Source: Siphonodentalium dalli
Taxonomy: Eukaryota > Mollusca > Scaphopoda > Gadilida > Siphonodentaliidae
Assembly: GCA_032622095.1 (NCBI GenBank)
Contig: CP136067.1
Location: forward strand, 74,116,705 to 74,180,704
Direction: 5' to 3'
Length of the DNA: 64,000 nt
Each line of letters begins with the position of its first letter. The first letter of the stretch is position 1. Of the stretch, positions 21,062-30,937 are shown one piece after another. Under the pieces are notes generated by a model that saw nothing but the letters and a program-made list of their open reading frames with translations, did no database searches and was not told the origin of the DNA. The translations under genes were made by a program, and so were the position numbers.

Positions 21062-23866
21062 TCATATCTCTTCAATTAACCGTTTCGGAGGATTCCGATC
21101 TCGTTGGCTTCGTCTTGTGGCTATATTTTCAGACGCGGGAGTACCGTTTTGATTAACAGGCGGGTCTGCTATGATCTGTGTATTTGCTGTTGGCTTACCG
21201 CTGTTTTCTACAATCGGATATCTTTTCCGTAAGAATCGCCGGTTTCTTCTCCAAACCCGTCCGGACGGTAACTTAACAAGATAGTCACGATTATGGCCAA
21301 CTTCCGTTACAGTCCCATAAATATCCCACCGTTTAGTATTATGGCTCTGAATTGCGACTTTCGCGCCAACGGTTAGTGGTGGTATGGCATGAGCTGATGC
21401 GTTGTATCTACGTTCAATCTTCTCGTTTTCCATACGATCTTTCTTGTCTGCGGCTTTGATGGATTTTTGCCATTCTGGGGCAAATGCGCGCTTGTGGATT
21501 GGTAGTGTGTCCCTAGAGGGGTGGCCGAACACAATTTGAGCTGGAGAACATCCATTAGAGCGAGGTGTGTTGCGCCACTGTAACAATCCTTTCAACCATT
21601 TGTCCATGTCCACAGACCTTTTTCGTTCGCAATAGCTCGCTTTGAGTAGCGACTTCATAGCTTTCACACTTGCCTCGGCATAGGAGTTAGACTGTGGATA
21701 GTGCGGAGAAGACGTGATCTGTTTAACTCCCCAGTCTACTAGAAACATTTGGAACAATCGTGATGTGTATTGTGGGCCATTGTCTGTGTATAATATGGTT
21801 GGAACAGCTGTATCTACAAATGTCTTCCTGAATGATTCGATGAGAGCACTGGAAGTGGTGTCTTTACCAAGACCAAACACGGATGGCCAACCAGACTTCA
21901 CATCCGTGATAATCAGATACATGCAACCATTACATGTAAACAAATCGGAGCACATGTGCTCAAACACACGCGTAGGGTCGGTGTGGCGTTGGAGTGGTTC
22001 CTTGCAATGAGACGGTACCATGTCTTCAAGCTTGTTCTGAAGCTTTTCGCGATATGCGTATGGCACTGTCCTTGGAGCGCTAATACAAACTGGCGATGCA
22101 TTGTCCTCGATTTCTATCTTAAATTCTTCATCTGGCATTGTTCTGATCACTCCATCGAATACGCTCGGAAACTCCTTGATCAACTGATCACGAATGTTGG
22201 CTACCTGTGACCCATTTAAGACATTCTTTGTAGTCACACGCGAATGGTCTGTGGGCGATATATCAGATAGTCCAGCTTGAAGTTTGTTAAAGTGTGTATT
22301 ATCGTGAGTATCAGTGATTCTTTGTCGATTCACAGATGAGGAATGTTGTTCAGGACCATTTGCGATGAAAAATGGTGTATTATCGCTATTCGGTATACGA
22401 TTTCCATAGCTCGCATCTGAATGGTCGATCAGTGCTTTCTCGCACCTCACATCTAAACGATCGGTCCCTGGTTTTTCGCACCTCATGTCCAAATGTTCTT
22501 TAGTTGCTTTTTCGCACCTCACATGCGAATGGTCGGTCACTGAATTTTCACACCTCACATCCAAATGGTCGGGTATTTTAGATATGGGTTTCATGCTTTT
22601 TGAAGATGTCGAACATGCCTCTGTGTTAACACATTGGGCAGGATAGTCCCTCGGTAATATGCCAAGTGTACGAGACGCAAACCACGACATGTAGAGGCCT
22701 TTGGTTCCATTTAACACGTGTATAGTCTCTGTGCATTCAGATGAGCCACACTTAAGCACTGCATCAAATTCGCCTAATTGTTCGATTTCATGTTCGTCAG
22801 CTGCTTTCAGTGATATGGTAGGTGGTCGAAGATTTGCGATATCGATGTTCAGTTTATTTAAAACATCTAGTCCACATGCACTACCTTCAGCTCCAGAATC
22901 AGGTACTGTTTTTATTATTGACCCATTGGCAATATCACCACCAACTTCAATGTCAATGGTTGGGGACCGCCTATATTTCAACTTAGCATGCATGCGTTGG
23001 TCATTTATTTTAGCAAGCAATTGTCCAAATCGGATGGCTGAAAACTGTTGTCGATGTTGACTGCCTAATGCACCGGGACATATTGTTGATTTCGCCCAGT
23101 GACCTTTCTGCCGACAGACAGCACAATTTGTGTTAGCAGCAGGACACCGACTTGAGTCAGAATGTTTTTTAGTGCACCGAATGCAAGTCGCACTATCACC
23201 ATTATCAGTCGCATCTGTCGATTTCTTGCTTGGTTTTAAAAATTTAGATTTCTTACGTCGATATTGTGACATGACATTGACATCCAGGCCACCAACAGCA
23301 CTTGTAATTTCTTGACAATGACGCTTTGCAGCCTCGTCAGCTCTACATATATCGATGGCTTGCTCCAAGCTCAGATCCTTCTGCGCTAGTAACTTTTCGA
23401 CTGTATCTGAATCACGAATACCAGTCACGATCCGGTCTCGCAGTAACGATTCTTGACATGTCTCACAAAAGTCACAGGTTTTTGTTAATTCTCGTAAGTC
23501 AGTTAACAAATCGTCGAATTGTTCCCCTTCTTGTTGCATACGCATGTTAAAATTGCGACGCTCTATCACAACATTAACCTGTCCGATTATGTGACGTTGC
23601 AATGCTTTCACAACTTCCTGAGGTTTATCTTTCTTGTCAGCGGACAAATTCAAATTCATCGCTACTTTGAGGGTATCGTTGGCCAGACATGACCGTAAAA
23701 TAGCCATTTGAACATCGGCGGGTTGACCATTGAGTTTTGACAGCTGAGCAAAATCCGCCCATCTTTGGGCCCAAATGTTGAAAGCTTCACCTCGGTCCAC
23801 TGATATGTCCAATTTGTCTGGCATTAACCTCGACGTGGCGAAATTGAAATCTGGAGGATCACCCAT
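21062..23866 (-). CDS. Gag-protease-integrase polyprotein with RT/RNase H deleted
   Basis: It is 934 codons in a single frame. Residues 1-200 are a helical gag-like domain. Two variant zinc knuckles follow (C228-x2-C231-x3-H235-x5-C241, and C248-x2-C251-x4-H256-x6-C263). The aspartic protease has the active site DSGAE at 323-327. A linker (about 432-488) holds four 12-residue repeats of the type DHLDVRCEKATK. Residues 590-617 are the entry to RT (RTVPYAYREKLQNKLEDMV). At 617/618 the sequence jumps directly to PSHCKEPLQRH, which normally follows the integrase zinc finger. The integrase core keeps the triad D641, D695 and E731 with the standard 35-residue spacing (YTDNGPQY...NSYAEASVK), followed by a C-terminal domain with the usual GAKVAIQ and VWRRNRRFLRK text. 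About 400 or more residues are missing compared with complete relatives. The style is that of invertebrate Ty3-type (K02A2.6-like) elements. The start has no in-frame alternative and follows the primer site at a normal distance. Confidence 0.92.
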   Translation of the reverse strand: MGDPPDFNFATSRLMPDKLDISVDRGEAFNIWAQRWADFAQLSKLNGQPADVQMAILRSCLANDTLKVAMNLNLSADKKDKPQEVVKALQRHIIGQVNVVIERRNFNMRMQQEGEQFDDLLTDLRELTKTCDFCETCQESLLRDRIVTGIRDSDTVEKLLAQKDLSLEQAIDICRADEAAKRHCQEITSAVGGLDVNVMSQYRRKKSKFLKPSKKSTDATDNGDSATCIRCTKKHSDSSRCPAANTNCAVCRQKGHWAKSTICPGALGSQHRQQFSAIRFGQLLAKINDQRMHAKLKYRRSPTIDIEVGGDIANGSIIKTVPDSGAEGSACGLDVLNKLNIDIANLRPPTISLKAADEHEIEQLGEFDAVLKCGSSECTETIHVLNGTKGLYMSWFASRTLGILPRDYPAQCVNTEACSTSSKSMKPISKIPDHLDVRCENSVTDHSHVRCEKATKEHLDMRCEKPGTDRLDVRCEKALIDHSDASYGNRIPNSDNTPFFIANGPEQHSSSVNRQRITDTHDNTHFNKLQAGLSDISPTDHSRVTTKNVLNGSQVANIRDQLIKEFPSVFDGVIRTMPDEEFKIEIEDNASPVCISAPRTVPYAYREKLQNKLEDMVPSHCKEPLQRHTDPTRVFEHMCSDLFTCNGCMYLIITDVKSGWPSVFGLGKDTTSSALIESFRKTFVDTAVPTILYTDNGPQYTSRLFQMFLVDWGVKQITSSPHYPQSNSYAEASVKAMKSLLKASYCERKRSVDMDKWLKGLLQWRNTPRSNGCSPAQIVFGHPSRDTLPIHKRAFAPEWQKSIKAADKKDRMENEKIERRYNASAHAIPPLTVGAKVAIQSHNTKRWDIYGTVTEVGHNRDYLVKLPSGRVWRRNRRFLRKRYPIVENSGKPTANTQIIADPPVNQNGTPASENIATRRSQRDRNPPKRLIEEI

Positions 23867-23975
23867 CGTGTGCCCCTTTGTTCTGAGTCAAACAAAATTG
23901 TCCGATCTTAGTCAATTCAACCTTTGTTATAAACCAAACTGTGGTTTTGCGATCCTATAATTCAAACGCTTACAC

Positions 23976-23993
23976 ATCCTGTCGACGACGCCA
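23976..23993 (-). promoter_or_regulatory. Primer-binding site
   Basis: Directly after the 5' LTR the minus strand reads TGGCGTCGTCGACAGGAT. TGG pairs with a tRNA 3' CCA, and the position with no gap is typical. I cannot name the tRNA from memory. Confidence 0.75.
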
Positions 23994-24146
23994 TGTTATG
24001 TTTGGTGAATATAACTTATTATGGAGGAATTGTGTTGATGTAACAACGAGCATTGGCAAACAAGAGGAATATATTCTAGCCAATAATAATCTGGTCTCAA
24101 CCAACAGGGTACATAACAACGCGTAGTATAAGTCCAAAGTCTATCA
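23994..24146 (-). repeat. 5' LTR (relative to the minus-strand element)
   Basis: Identical to 20798-20950. It would hold the promoter driving the minus-strand polyprotein that starts 127 bp further on at 23866. Confidence 0.95.
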
Positions 24147-24761
24147 GTCTGCGCATGCGCGAAGCTGCGTCGCACGGGCTCGGCGACCCGATAAAATTCG
24201 TATCCGGGGCAAGATACATTCACATACCAAATTTTAAGTCGATAGCTCCAACCGTTTCCGAGATCTTGTCTGCCGGTGCGACAAAGAATATTGTTTGATA
24301 GAAAGCATTTGAATTAATACGTCGCAATACTCGCCTTGATGGTGGCTAATAGATATTTGTCCCTGTTAGGTGTTGGGAATGTCGTTACTCGCCTTGGTGG
24401 TGGCTAATAGATATTTGTCCCTGTTAGGTGTTGGGAATGTCGTCACACAACATCTCATGTCTGGATACAGTCTTACACGCTCACGCCGAGACCCAGACGT
24501 AAGATTCACATTAAACACATACGCTCTTTATCAACACACTGCGGACACGAACGCTCTTTATCTATCAACGCTATTAACCAACGCAGTGCCGTTTTTTGTG
24601 ACTGAGAGTGGAGAACGCGTGCTCTGAGCTTCTCCAAAACGCCGCGACGACGATTCCCGTGGGTTTTTACATTTAGATGGGAAGTTTGAACTCAATCGAG
24701 CGAACCGTTTTCGATTCTATGAAGTACACATATATATACGGAAGTCTCAAAATATATAGTA

Positions 24762-26486
24762 CTAGCAGGTTAGCCCGCCACTGGCGGCATTCGTCCCATT
24801 GCTTTGGTCGATCCATTAATTTTAGTTTTTCAATGTAACCCCGTACAGGACCGGGCTACTCAAAAACCAAATTTCAAGTCGATAGCTCCACCCGTTTCCG
24901 AGATCTGGTCTGCGCATGCGCGAATCTGGCGTCGCACGGGCTCGGCGACCCGATAAAATTCGTATCCGGGGCAAGATACATTCACATACCAAATTTCAAG
25001 TCGATAGCTCCACCCGTTTCCGATATCTCGTCTGCGCATGCGCTGCACGGGCGTCGCACGGGCTCGCCAATACGACAGCGACGACCACCTGGTCAAACTA
25101 CACTCACGTACCAAGTTTCGTCCCCATCGGTCGAGGTGTTGGTATCTGATGCAAAAGACGAAATTGTGAGTGTTGGTCAATAGTCCCCGCCGTGAACCTC
25201 ATCGTCGCAAAGAGCGGACAGTCAATTAACCCCGTTGTGAACCTCAATCACCAACGCGACGTAAACATGTGTTGCGTTCTAAAAATAGGAAAGCACTTTC
25301 TCTCTGCATAATTCTGCAGATGCTAATAACGTTGCTCCCCGTAGTAGCAATATCGTTGTTGTTGATATTTACGGCTTGGGGGCTATTTTCTTATTTAGCA
25401 AGTTTGAGCTCAATCGGTTAGAGTCTATAAAGGACACACTCATATATATGACACTTCCCGTAGGTAGCAAGTTTGAGCTCAATCGGCATTCCCTGGAATT
25501 TCCTGTAGATTGGCAGATTCCAGTAGCTTTATAACGGTATATCTGGGGAGAAATCTGATGTTATATTCGTGATTATGTGGGATGATTTCGGTATATACCA
25601 AAGGTATATACTGTAAAAACAAAGCGCGCCATCCGTGCTCGCAGGGAATAAATTTCGAGCGATAACGTTTGCGTTCCCGTATAACTCTGCAGATGCGAAT
25701 AACGTTGAATGGGAAACAGACGCTCTTTATAGAGATGCGTCAAAAACAAACGCTCATTAAATAATCACTTGATTAACCCCCGCCGTGCCTTTGCGGTGAT
25801 TTGAGATTGGAGAACGGGTGCTCTGAGCTTCTCTAAACCGCGACCACGGTCGTGTCGGTGGGATTTGACACTTACATAGGAAGTTTGAGCTCAATCTTTA
25901 CACGCGTTTTGGATTCTATGAAGTACATATATACGATAAAATTTGTACCCGGCGCAAGATACATTCACATAGCAAATTTCAAGTCGATAGCTCCACCCGT
26001 TTCCGGGATCTCGTCTGCACATGCGCTGCACGGGCGTCGCACGGGCTCGGCGACCCGATAAAATTTGTACCCGGCGCAAGATACATTCACATAGCAAATT
26101 TCAAGTCGATAGCTCCACCCGTTTTCGAGATCTCGTCTGCGCATGCGCTGCACGGGCATCGCACGGGCTCGCCAATACGACAACGACCACCGCCTGGTCA
26201 AACTACACACACGTACCAAGTTTCGTCCCGATCGGTCGAGAATCGTAGATTTGTATGAAGTACAACACACACACAAACATAAATATATAAGAGAGATATG
26301 TAAATTAGATAGATTGTATCAAAATATATAGGAGAGATATGTAAATGATCTACACACCATTACTGGTGTTTGTCAAAGTTTAGTGGGGTATATCAATACT
26401 CATTCACGATCATATCATTGAGGTCCGGAGGGTGTGGGCTATCTCTCGAATACAAGGAGTTCTCAAAATATATAGAAGAGAAGACT
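24762..26486 (+). mobile_element. F1-type composite unit (long, with subrepeats)
   Basis: It begins TACTAGCAGGTTAGCCCGCC and ends AGTTCTCAAAATATATAGA. It contains two blocks of the 122-bp subrepeat. It also holds a 430-bp internal segment (25507-25935: CAGATTCCAGTAGCTTTATA, CTCTGAGCTTCTCTAAACCG) that recurs at 28373-28930. Confidence 0.7.
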
Positions 26487-27330
26487 AGCAGGTTAGCCCG
26501 CCACTGGCGGCATTTGTCTCATGGCTTTGTTTCAGAAACATGACATTTTTTTAATTTAACCAAATTTCAAGTCGATAGCTCCACCCGTTTCCGAGATCTG
26601 GTCTGCGCATGCGCGAAGCTTGCGTCGCACGGGCTCGGCGACCCGATAAAATTCGTACCCGGGGCAAGATACATTCACATACCAAATTTCAAGTCGATAG
26701 CTCCACCGGTTTCCGAGATCTCGTCTGCGCATGCGCGAAGCTGGCGTCGCACGGACTCGGCGACCCGATAAAATTTGTATCCGGCGCAAGATACATTCAC
26801 ATAGCAAATTTCAAGTCGATAGCTCCACCCGTTTGCGAGATAACGCATTCTTTGTTTTTCGATGAGTTAATTCATGGTACCCGTCCTCCTCGTCCTAAAC
26901 TTCAGAGCGGACAGTCAATTAATCCCGTCGTGAAATCCCTCTGCATAATATTTCGAGCTCTTAGATCAATTCTGCCTTTTTAGTTGCATTTCGTCCGCAT
27001 CCGTATTTCGGACGCATGGGGTCAGTCGTTTAGCCACGTCCATTGGAATCCGCATCGGACGCATGGGGTATCGTTTAGCTACGTCCATTGCAATAAAGAG
27101 CGTTAATTGTTAAAACCTCCGTATAAGGTATAGATAAAGAGCGTTATTGCCTTAACCCCCGCCGTGCCTTTGCAGTGATTTGGGAGTGGATAAAGGGTGC
27201 TCAGAGCTTCTCGAAAACACGACTACGGCGGTGTCGGTGGGATTTTACACTTACATACGAAATTTGGATTCTATGAAGTACACACACACACACACACACA
27301 TATATACGAAGTCTCATAATATATAGTATA
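26487..27330 (+). mobile_element. F1-type composite unit
   Basis: It begins GACTAGCAGGTTAGCCCGCC and ends CATAATATATAGTATAGAC. It contains two subrepeats, two GTTTAGC.ACGTCCATTG copies (27025 and 27070) and a (CA)n run at 27280. Confidence 0.7.
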
Positions 27331-28305
27331 GACTAGCAGGTTAGCCTGCCATTGGCGGCATTCGTCCCATGGCTTTGTTCGAAAAAGCAATTGCAACAGG
27401 TTCCGAGACACTTGTGCTGCATTTGCAGCAAATTTCCGCAATAGTCAGAAACATGACAATTTTAATTGAATTTTTTGTTTTTCAATGAGTTAATTATTTT
27501 GTTTTTCAATGAGTTAATTGTGCCTTTTTAATTTTTTAATTGAATTTTTTGTTTTTAAATTTTACCCGATTTTTTTTTTTTTCAAGGAGTTAATTGTGCC
27601 TTTTTAATTTTGTTTTTCAATTTTACCCGATTTTTTTTTTTTTTCAATGAACCCGTCCATGACACTTCCCGTATTTAGCAAGTTTGAGCTCAATCGGTTC
27701 GAGTCTATAAAGGACACACACATATATATATGACACTTCCCGTAGGTAGCAAGTTTGAGCTCAATCGGCATTCCCTGGAATTTCCCAGTCAATATTTAGC
27801 AAGTTTGAGCTCAATCGGTTCGAGTCTATAAAGGACACACTCATATATATGACACTTCCCGTAGGTAGCAAGTTTGAGCTCAATCGGCATTCCCTGGAAT
27901 TTCCCAGTCACCAACGCGAAGGTCTCGTCGGCTGTCATGTGTAGTAAAGATGTCTTATAAGCTGACATTGCCGTGGGGATGCCCGTTCCTACACGCGTTT
28001 TCGATTCTATGAAGTACCCACATATATACACACATACATATATACATATATATATAGCTCAATCGGTTCGAGTCTATAAAGGACACACTCATATATATGA
28101 CACTTCCCGTAGGTAGCAAGTTTGAGCTCAATCGGCATTCCCTGGAATTTCCCAGTCACCAACGCGGCGTAATTTTGGTACATATATAGAGACCAATTGT
28201 CCATCGGCTGTCATGTGTATAGTAAAGATGTCTTATAAGCCGACATTGCCATGGGGATGCCCGTTCCTACACGCGTTTTCGATTCTATGAAGTACCCACA
28301 TATAT

Positions 28306-28340
<35 letters not shown>

Positions 28341-28372
28341 CGGAAGTCTCAAATTATATAGTAGATTGGCAG
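27331..28372 (+). mobile_element. F1-type unit with repeated GACACTTCCCGTAGGTAGCA blocks
   Basis: It starts CTAGCAGGTTAGCCTGCC. It carries two TTTGTTTTTCAATGAGTTAAT copies and three tandem blocks (27660-27790, 27790-27910, 28060-28160). These blocks share AAGTTTGAGCTCAATCGGTT, GAGTCTATAAAGGACACAC and GGCATTCCCTGGAATTTCCC. It ends CTCAAATTATATAGTAG. Confidence 0.7.
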
Positions 28373-28966
28373 ATTCCAGTAGCTTTATAACGGTATATCT
28401 GGGGAGAAATCTGATGCTATATTCGTGATTATCTGGGATGATTTCGGTATATACCGAATACTGTAAAAACAAAGCGCGCCATCCGTGCTCGCAGGGAATA
28501 AATTTCGAGCGATAACGTTTGCGTAAATACGAAATTGTGAGTGTTGGTTTGTAACCGGGATTTCTGAGAAGCATTATGCCTATAACTACCCCCCTAAGCC
28601 CTGACCTAAGTGTCATACATACTATAACAATGATGTTGTAAGAGCTCCAATAAATCTCCCCTCATAGGCAAGCACTCAATGTTCCCGTCTGCAGATGCTA
28701 ATAACGTTGAATGGGAAACAGACGCTCTTTATAGAGATGCGTCAAAAACAAACGCTCATTAAATAATCACTTGATTAACCCACGCCGTGCCTTTGCAGTG
28801 ATTTGAGATTGAAGAACGGGTGCTCTGAGCTTCTCTAAACCGCGACCACGGTCGTGTCGGTGGGATTTGACACTTACATAGGAAGTTTGAGCTCAATCTT
28901 TACACGCGTTTTGGATTCTATGAAGTACACACATATATACGAAGTCTCAAAATATATAGTATAGAC
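28373..28966 (+). mobile_element. F1 partial unit with a 150-bp unique insertion
   Basis: It parallels 25507-25935 almost exactly but carries extra sequence at about 28540-28685 (TTTGTAACCGGGATTTCTGA and onward) absent from the other copy. It ends GTCTCAAAATATATAGTATA. Confidence 0.65.
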
Positions 28967-29691
28967 TAGAAGGTGACCCGACTTCGTCCGGGCTATTCAA
29001 AAACCAAATTTCAAGTCGATAGCTCCACCCGTTTCCGAGATCTGGTCTGCGCATGCGCGAAGCTGGCGTCGCACGGGCTCGGCGACCCGATAAAATTCGT
29101 ATCCGGGGCAAGATACATTCACATACCAAATTTCAAGTCGATAGCTCCACCCGTTTCTGAGATATATATATTGCCCAATGTCATTTGTGGATACCTCGGC
29201 CGGTGATGAGTTAACGCGACATCGGCCGGTTAAGAGTTAAACGCGATCACGTCGTGATCTGTTGACGGCGTAATATATTTGCGGAATGTTTTTCGATGAG
29301 CGAAGCATGGTCCTGCGTTCTTCCCGATAATTAAGGTAGAAACTTTAAACGTACACAGGCGTGTGATACATCATTGGAAAGAGGAAGCGCCACAGATTAT
29401 AACCGTGCAAATTATATGACTGGCAATTTATTATTCGCGCTATATCGAATCGATTTGTGAGCACCGAACTGAAATATATTAGCGCAAAACGGCGTAAAAA
29501 CAGATTTGACCTCGGCACGTGAAAAGTTGACCTCGGATCTGAAAAATAATATGCCTATGCCACTTCCCGACCGATAGTACCCTCACATACGAAGTTTCAT
29601 CGAAATCGGGTCGGCCGTTTTCGAGTTCATCGCGAACACACACACAGACACACACAAACAGATCTTCTAAAATATATAATAGATAGATGAA
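28967..29691 (+). mobile_element. F2 repeat, copy 1
   Basis: It starts GACTAGAAGGTGACCCGACT, then TCGTCCGGGCTA, and ends TCTAAAATATATAATAGATA. It shares ATCGGCCGGTTAAGAGTTAA-like text, CATTGGAAAGAGGAA, ATTTGACCTCGGCACGTGAA and TTTCATCGAAATCGGGTCGG with the copy at 53127-53933. One 122-bp subrepeat is nested near its start. Short ends TATCTAT/ATAGATA are inverted. Confidence 0.75.
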
Positions 29692-29999
29692 AATCTCCCC
29701 CGTTCCTAGGAAGCCCTAAGTACATAAGAATCACACAACACGCTCATGTCTGGATACAGTCACGCTCATGCACATCTGGACCCAGACGTAAGAATCACAC
29801 TACACACATACGCTCTTTATCAAGAGAATGGGTGCTGGGAGATGGGAGCGTCTCCAAAATGCCGCGACGACCATTCCCGTGGGTTTTTACCCTTAGATAG
29901 GAAGTTTGGTCTCGATCGGTGCAGCCGTTTTCGATTCTATAAAGTATATATATAGACACATATATATTTATATACGGAAGTCTCAAATTATAGAGTAGA
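29692..29999 (+). mobile_element. F1 3'-half fragment
   Basis: It starts GATGAAAATCTCCCCCGTTC and ends CGGAAGTCTCAAATTATAGAG, matching the second half of the canonical copy at 20115-20470. Confidence 0.7.
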
Positions 30000-30770
30000 T
30001 AGACCTAAATAAAATGGTAATGAATGTCCTGTTGGTAATTGTAATAGAGCTGCTGTGAGTGGGAGATACCACCATTTATTGAAGAGAAAGAAGCAAACAC
30101 TTCGTATAAACTAAGTAAAAATTCTCAGAATTCCACCGGATACAGCCGGATATGCGCTAAACCGAAAGTACAAAATGAGAATAAACTACAAAATGGACTC
30201 GTCTTACGGTTTAACCCCCAAAAGAAATGCACAAATTCCACCATTTATTAACAAATTTTAAGAAGCAGAAACTTTGTTACAACCGGACATGTATGCGTGA
30301 ACCGGAAATTACAAAATGACCCGTCTTACAGTTTTACCCGCAAACGAAATGGACACATACCGTTCTTATGCATACCACTAATCCGTTACTAAGAAATGTG
30401 CATCAATGGGGCCTTACAATACAGCTGCACATTTGTGATTATACGTATGGTATACTATAACAACACCCTTTATACGTGTGGCTTCACCTGAGTGTGAAAA
30501 TCAATTAATATCAGTCTTCAATCAGAGGGAATTAACATCAAAGTTAATACCGATGGTACATTCTCTTCTGTGAATATCAATGTGTGGGTATTTACGGTAC
30601 CGCAAATGCACACATTTTAAAAATAAAAAACTTGAACATAGTTTTTGGGGATTTTTAATGCGGGGTTTTTTGCTGAATCCGGGAGAAATTGGGAGTTATC
30701 CGTATTTGTGGAATTCCTGTGGCAATCCGGGAGTCTCACGGACAATCTGTTAAACTTAACAGCTCTGCCT
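30000..30770. other. Non-repetitive stretch, no gene supported
   Basis: It contains a local near-duplication: 30060-30200 and 30235-30330 share CACCATTTATT, AAGAAGCAAA-like text, ACCGGA and GTCTTACGGTTT. This suggests an old tandem repeat of about 160 bp. No other feature was recognised. Confidence 0.4.
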
Positions 30771-30773
30771 ATT

Positions 30774-30934
30774 ACACACATATTAACCCTGTTCCGAAGA
30801 CGATATATCCAATGTGAAAAGTCAAATATTTTTCACCCGATCACTCTCATAATTCCCATCCAAATTAATTATGACACTGTCTTCATGTGTATAAACCTTG
30901 GTATTAATTTATCGGTTTTAACCCTAACTATAAA
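30774..30934 (+). repeat. Dispersed repeat, copy 2 (partner 18643-18814)
   Basis: About 90% identical to the partner in the same orientation. It ends where the pearl-like element begins. Confidence 0.75.
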
Positions 30935-30937
30935 CCT

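Larger units (their letters stand above)
20798..24146 (-). mobile_element. Young Ty3-type LTR retrotransposon lacking RT/RNase H
   Basis: The element is 3349 bp. Both 153-bp LTRs are identical and run TG...CA on the element strand. GTCTG is duplicated at both borders (20793-20797 and 24147-24151). A primer-binding site abuts the 5' LTR and a purine tract abuts the 3' LTR. One 934-codon frame encodes gag, protease and integrase, but RT, RNase H and the integrase zinc finger are missing by an in-frame deletion. Identical LTRs and the clean duplication indicate recent insertion. Lack of RT means it must have been copied by enzymes from a related complete element, or the deletion arose after insertion. 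Confidence 0.93.
20475..24761 (+). mobile_element. F1-type repeat unit interrupted by an LTR retrotransposon
   Basis: It starts ACTAGCAGGTTAGCCCGCC directly after the previous unit and ends GTCTCAAAATATATAGTA next to the following one. The LTR element 20798-24146 splits it. After removing the element and one copy of the GTCTG duplication, the flanks join into the intact repeat text GAGATCTGGTCTGCGCATGC. Confidence 0.75.
24147..29160 (+). repeat. 122-bp subrepeat carrying TGCGCATGCGC
   Basis: Blocks lie at 24147-24265, 24870-25140, 25935-26250, 26565-26840 and 29005-29160. The unit contains AAATTTCAAGTCGATAGCTC, CACCCGTTTCCGAGATCTGG, TGCGCATGCGC, GTCGCACGGGCTCGGCGACC and GCAAGATACATTCACAT. 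The period measured between 24871 and 24993 is 122 bp. Long minus-strand frames across the blocks repeat the same peptide (GAIDLKF.YVNVSC.GY.FYRVAEPVRR) and are products of the repeat. Confidence 0.85.

Noticed and set aside
24860-26807. Minus-strand frames of 68-106 codons with the shared peptide GAIDLKF...VNVSCPGYEFYRVAEPVRR
   Set aside because: They arise from the 122-bp subrepeat being open on one strand. They have no independent start context and the same peptide recurs only because the DNA repeats.
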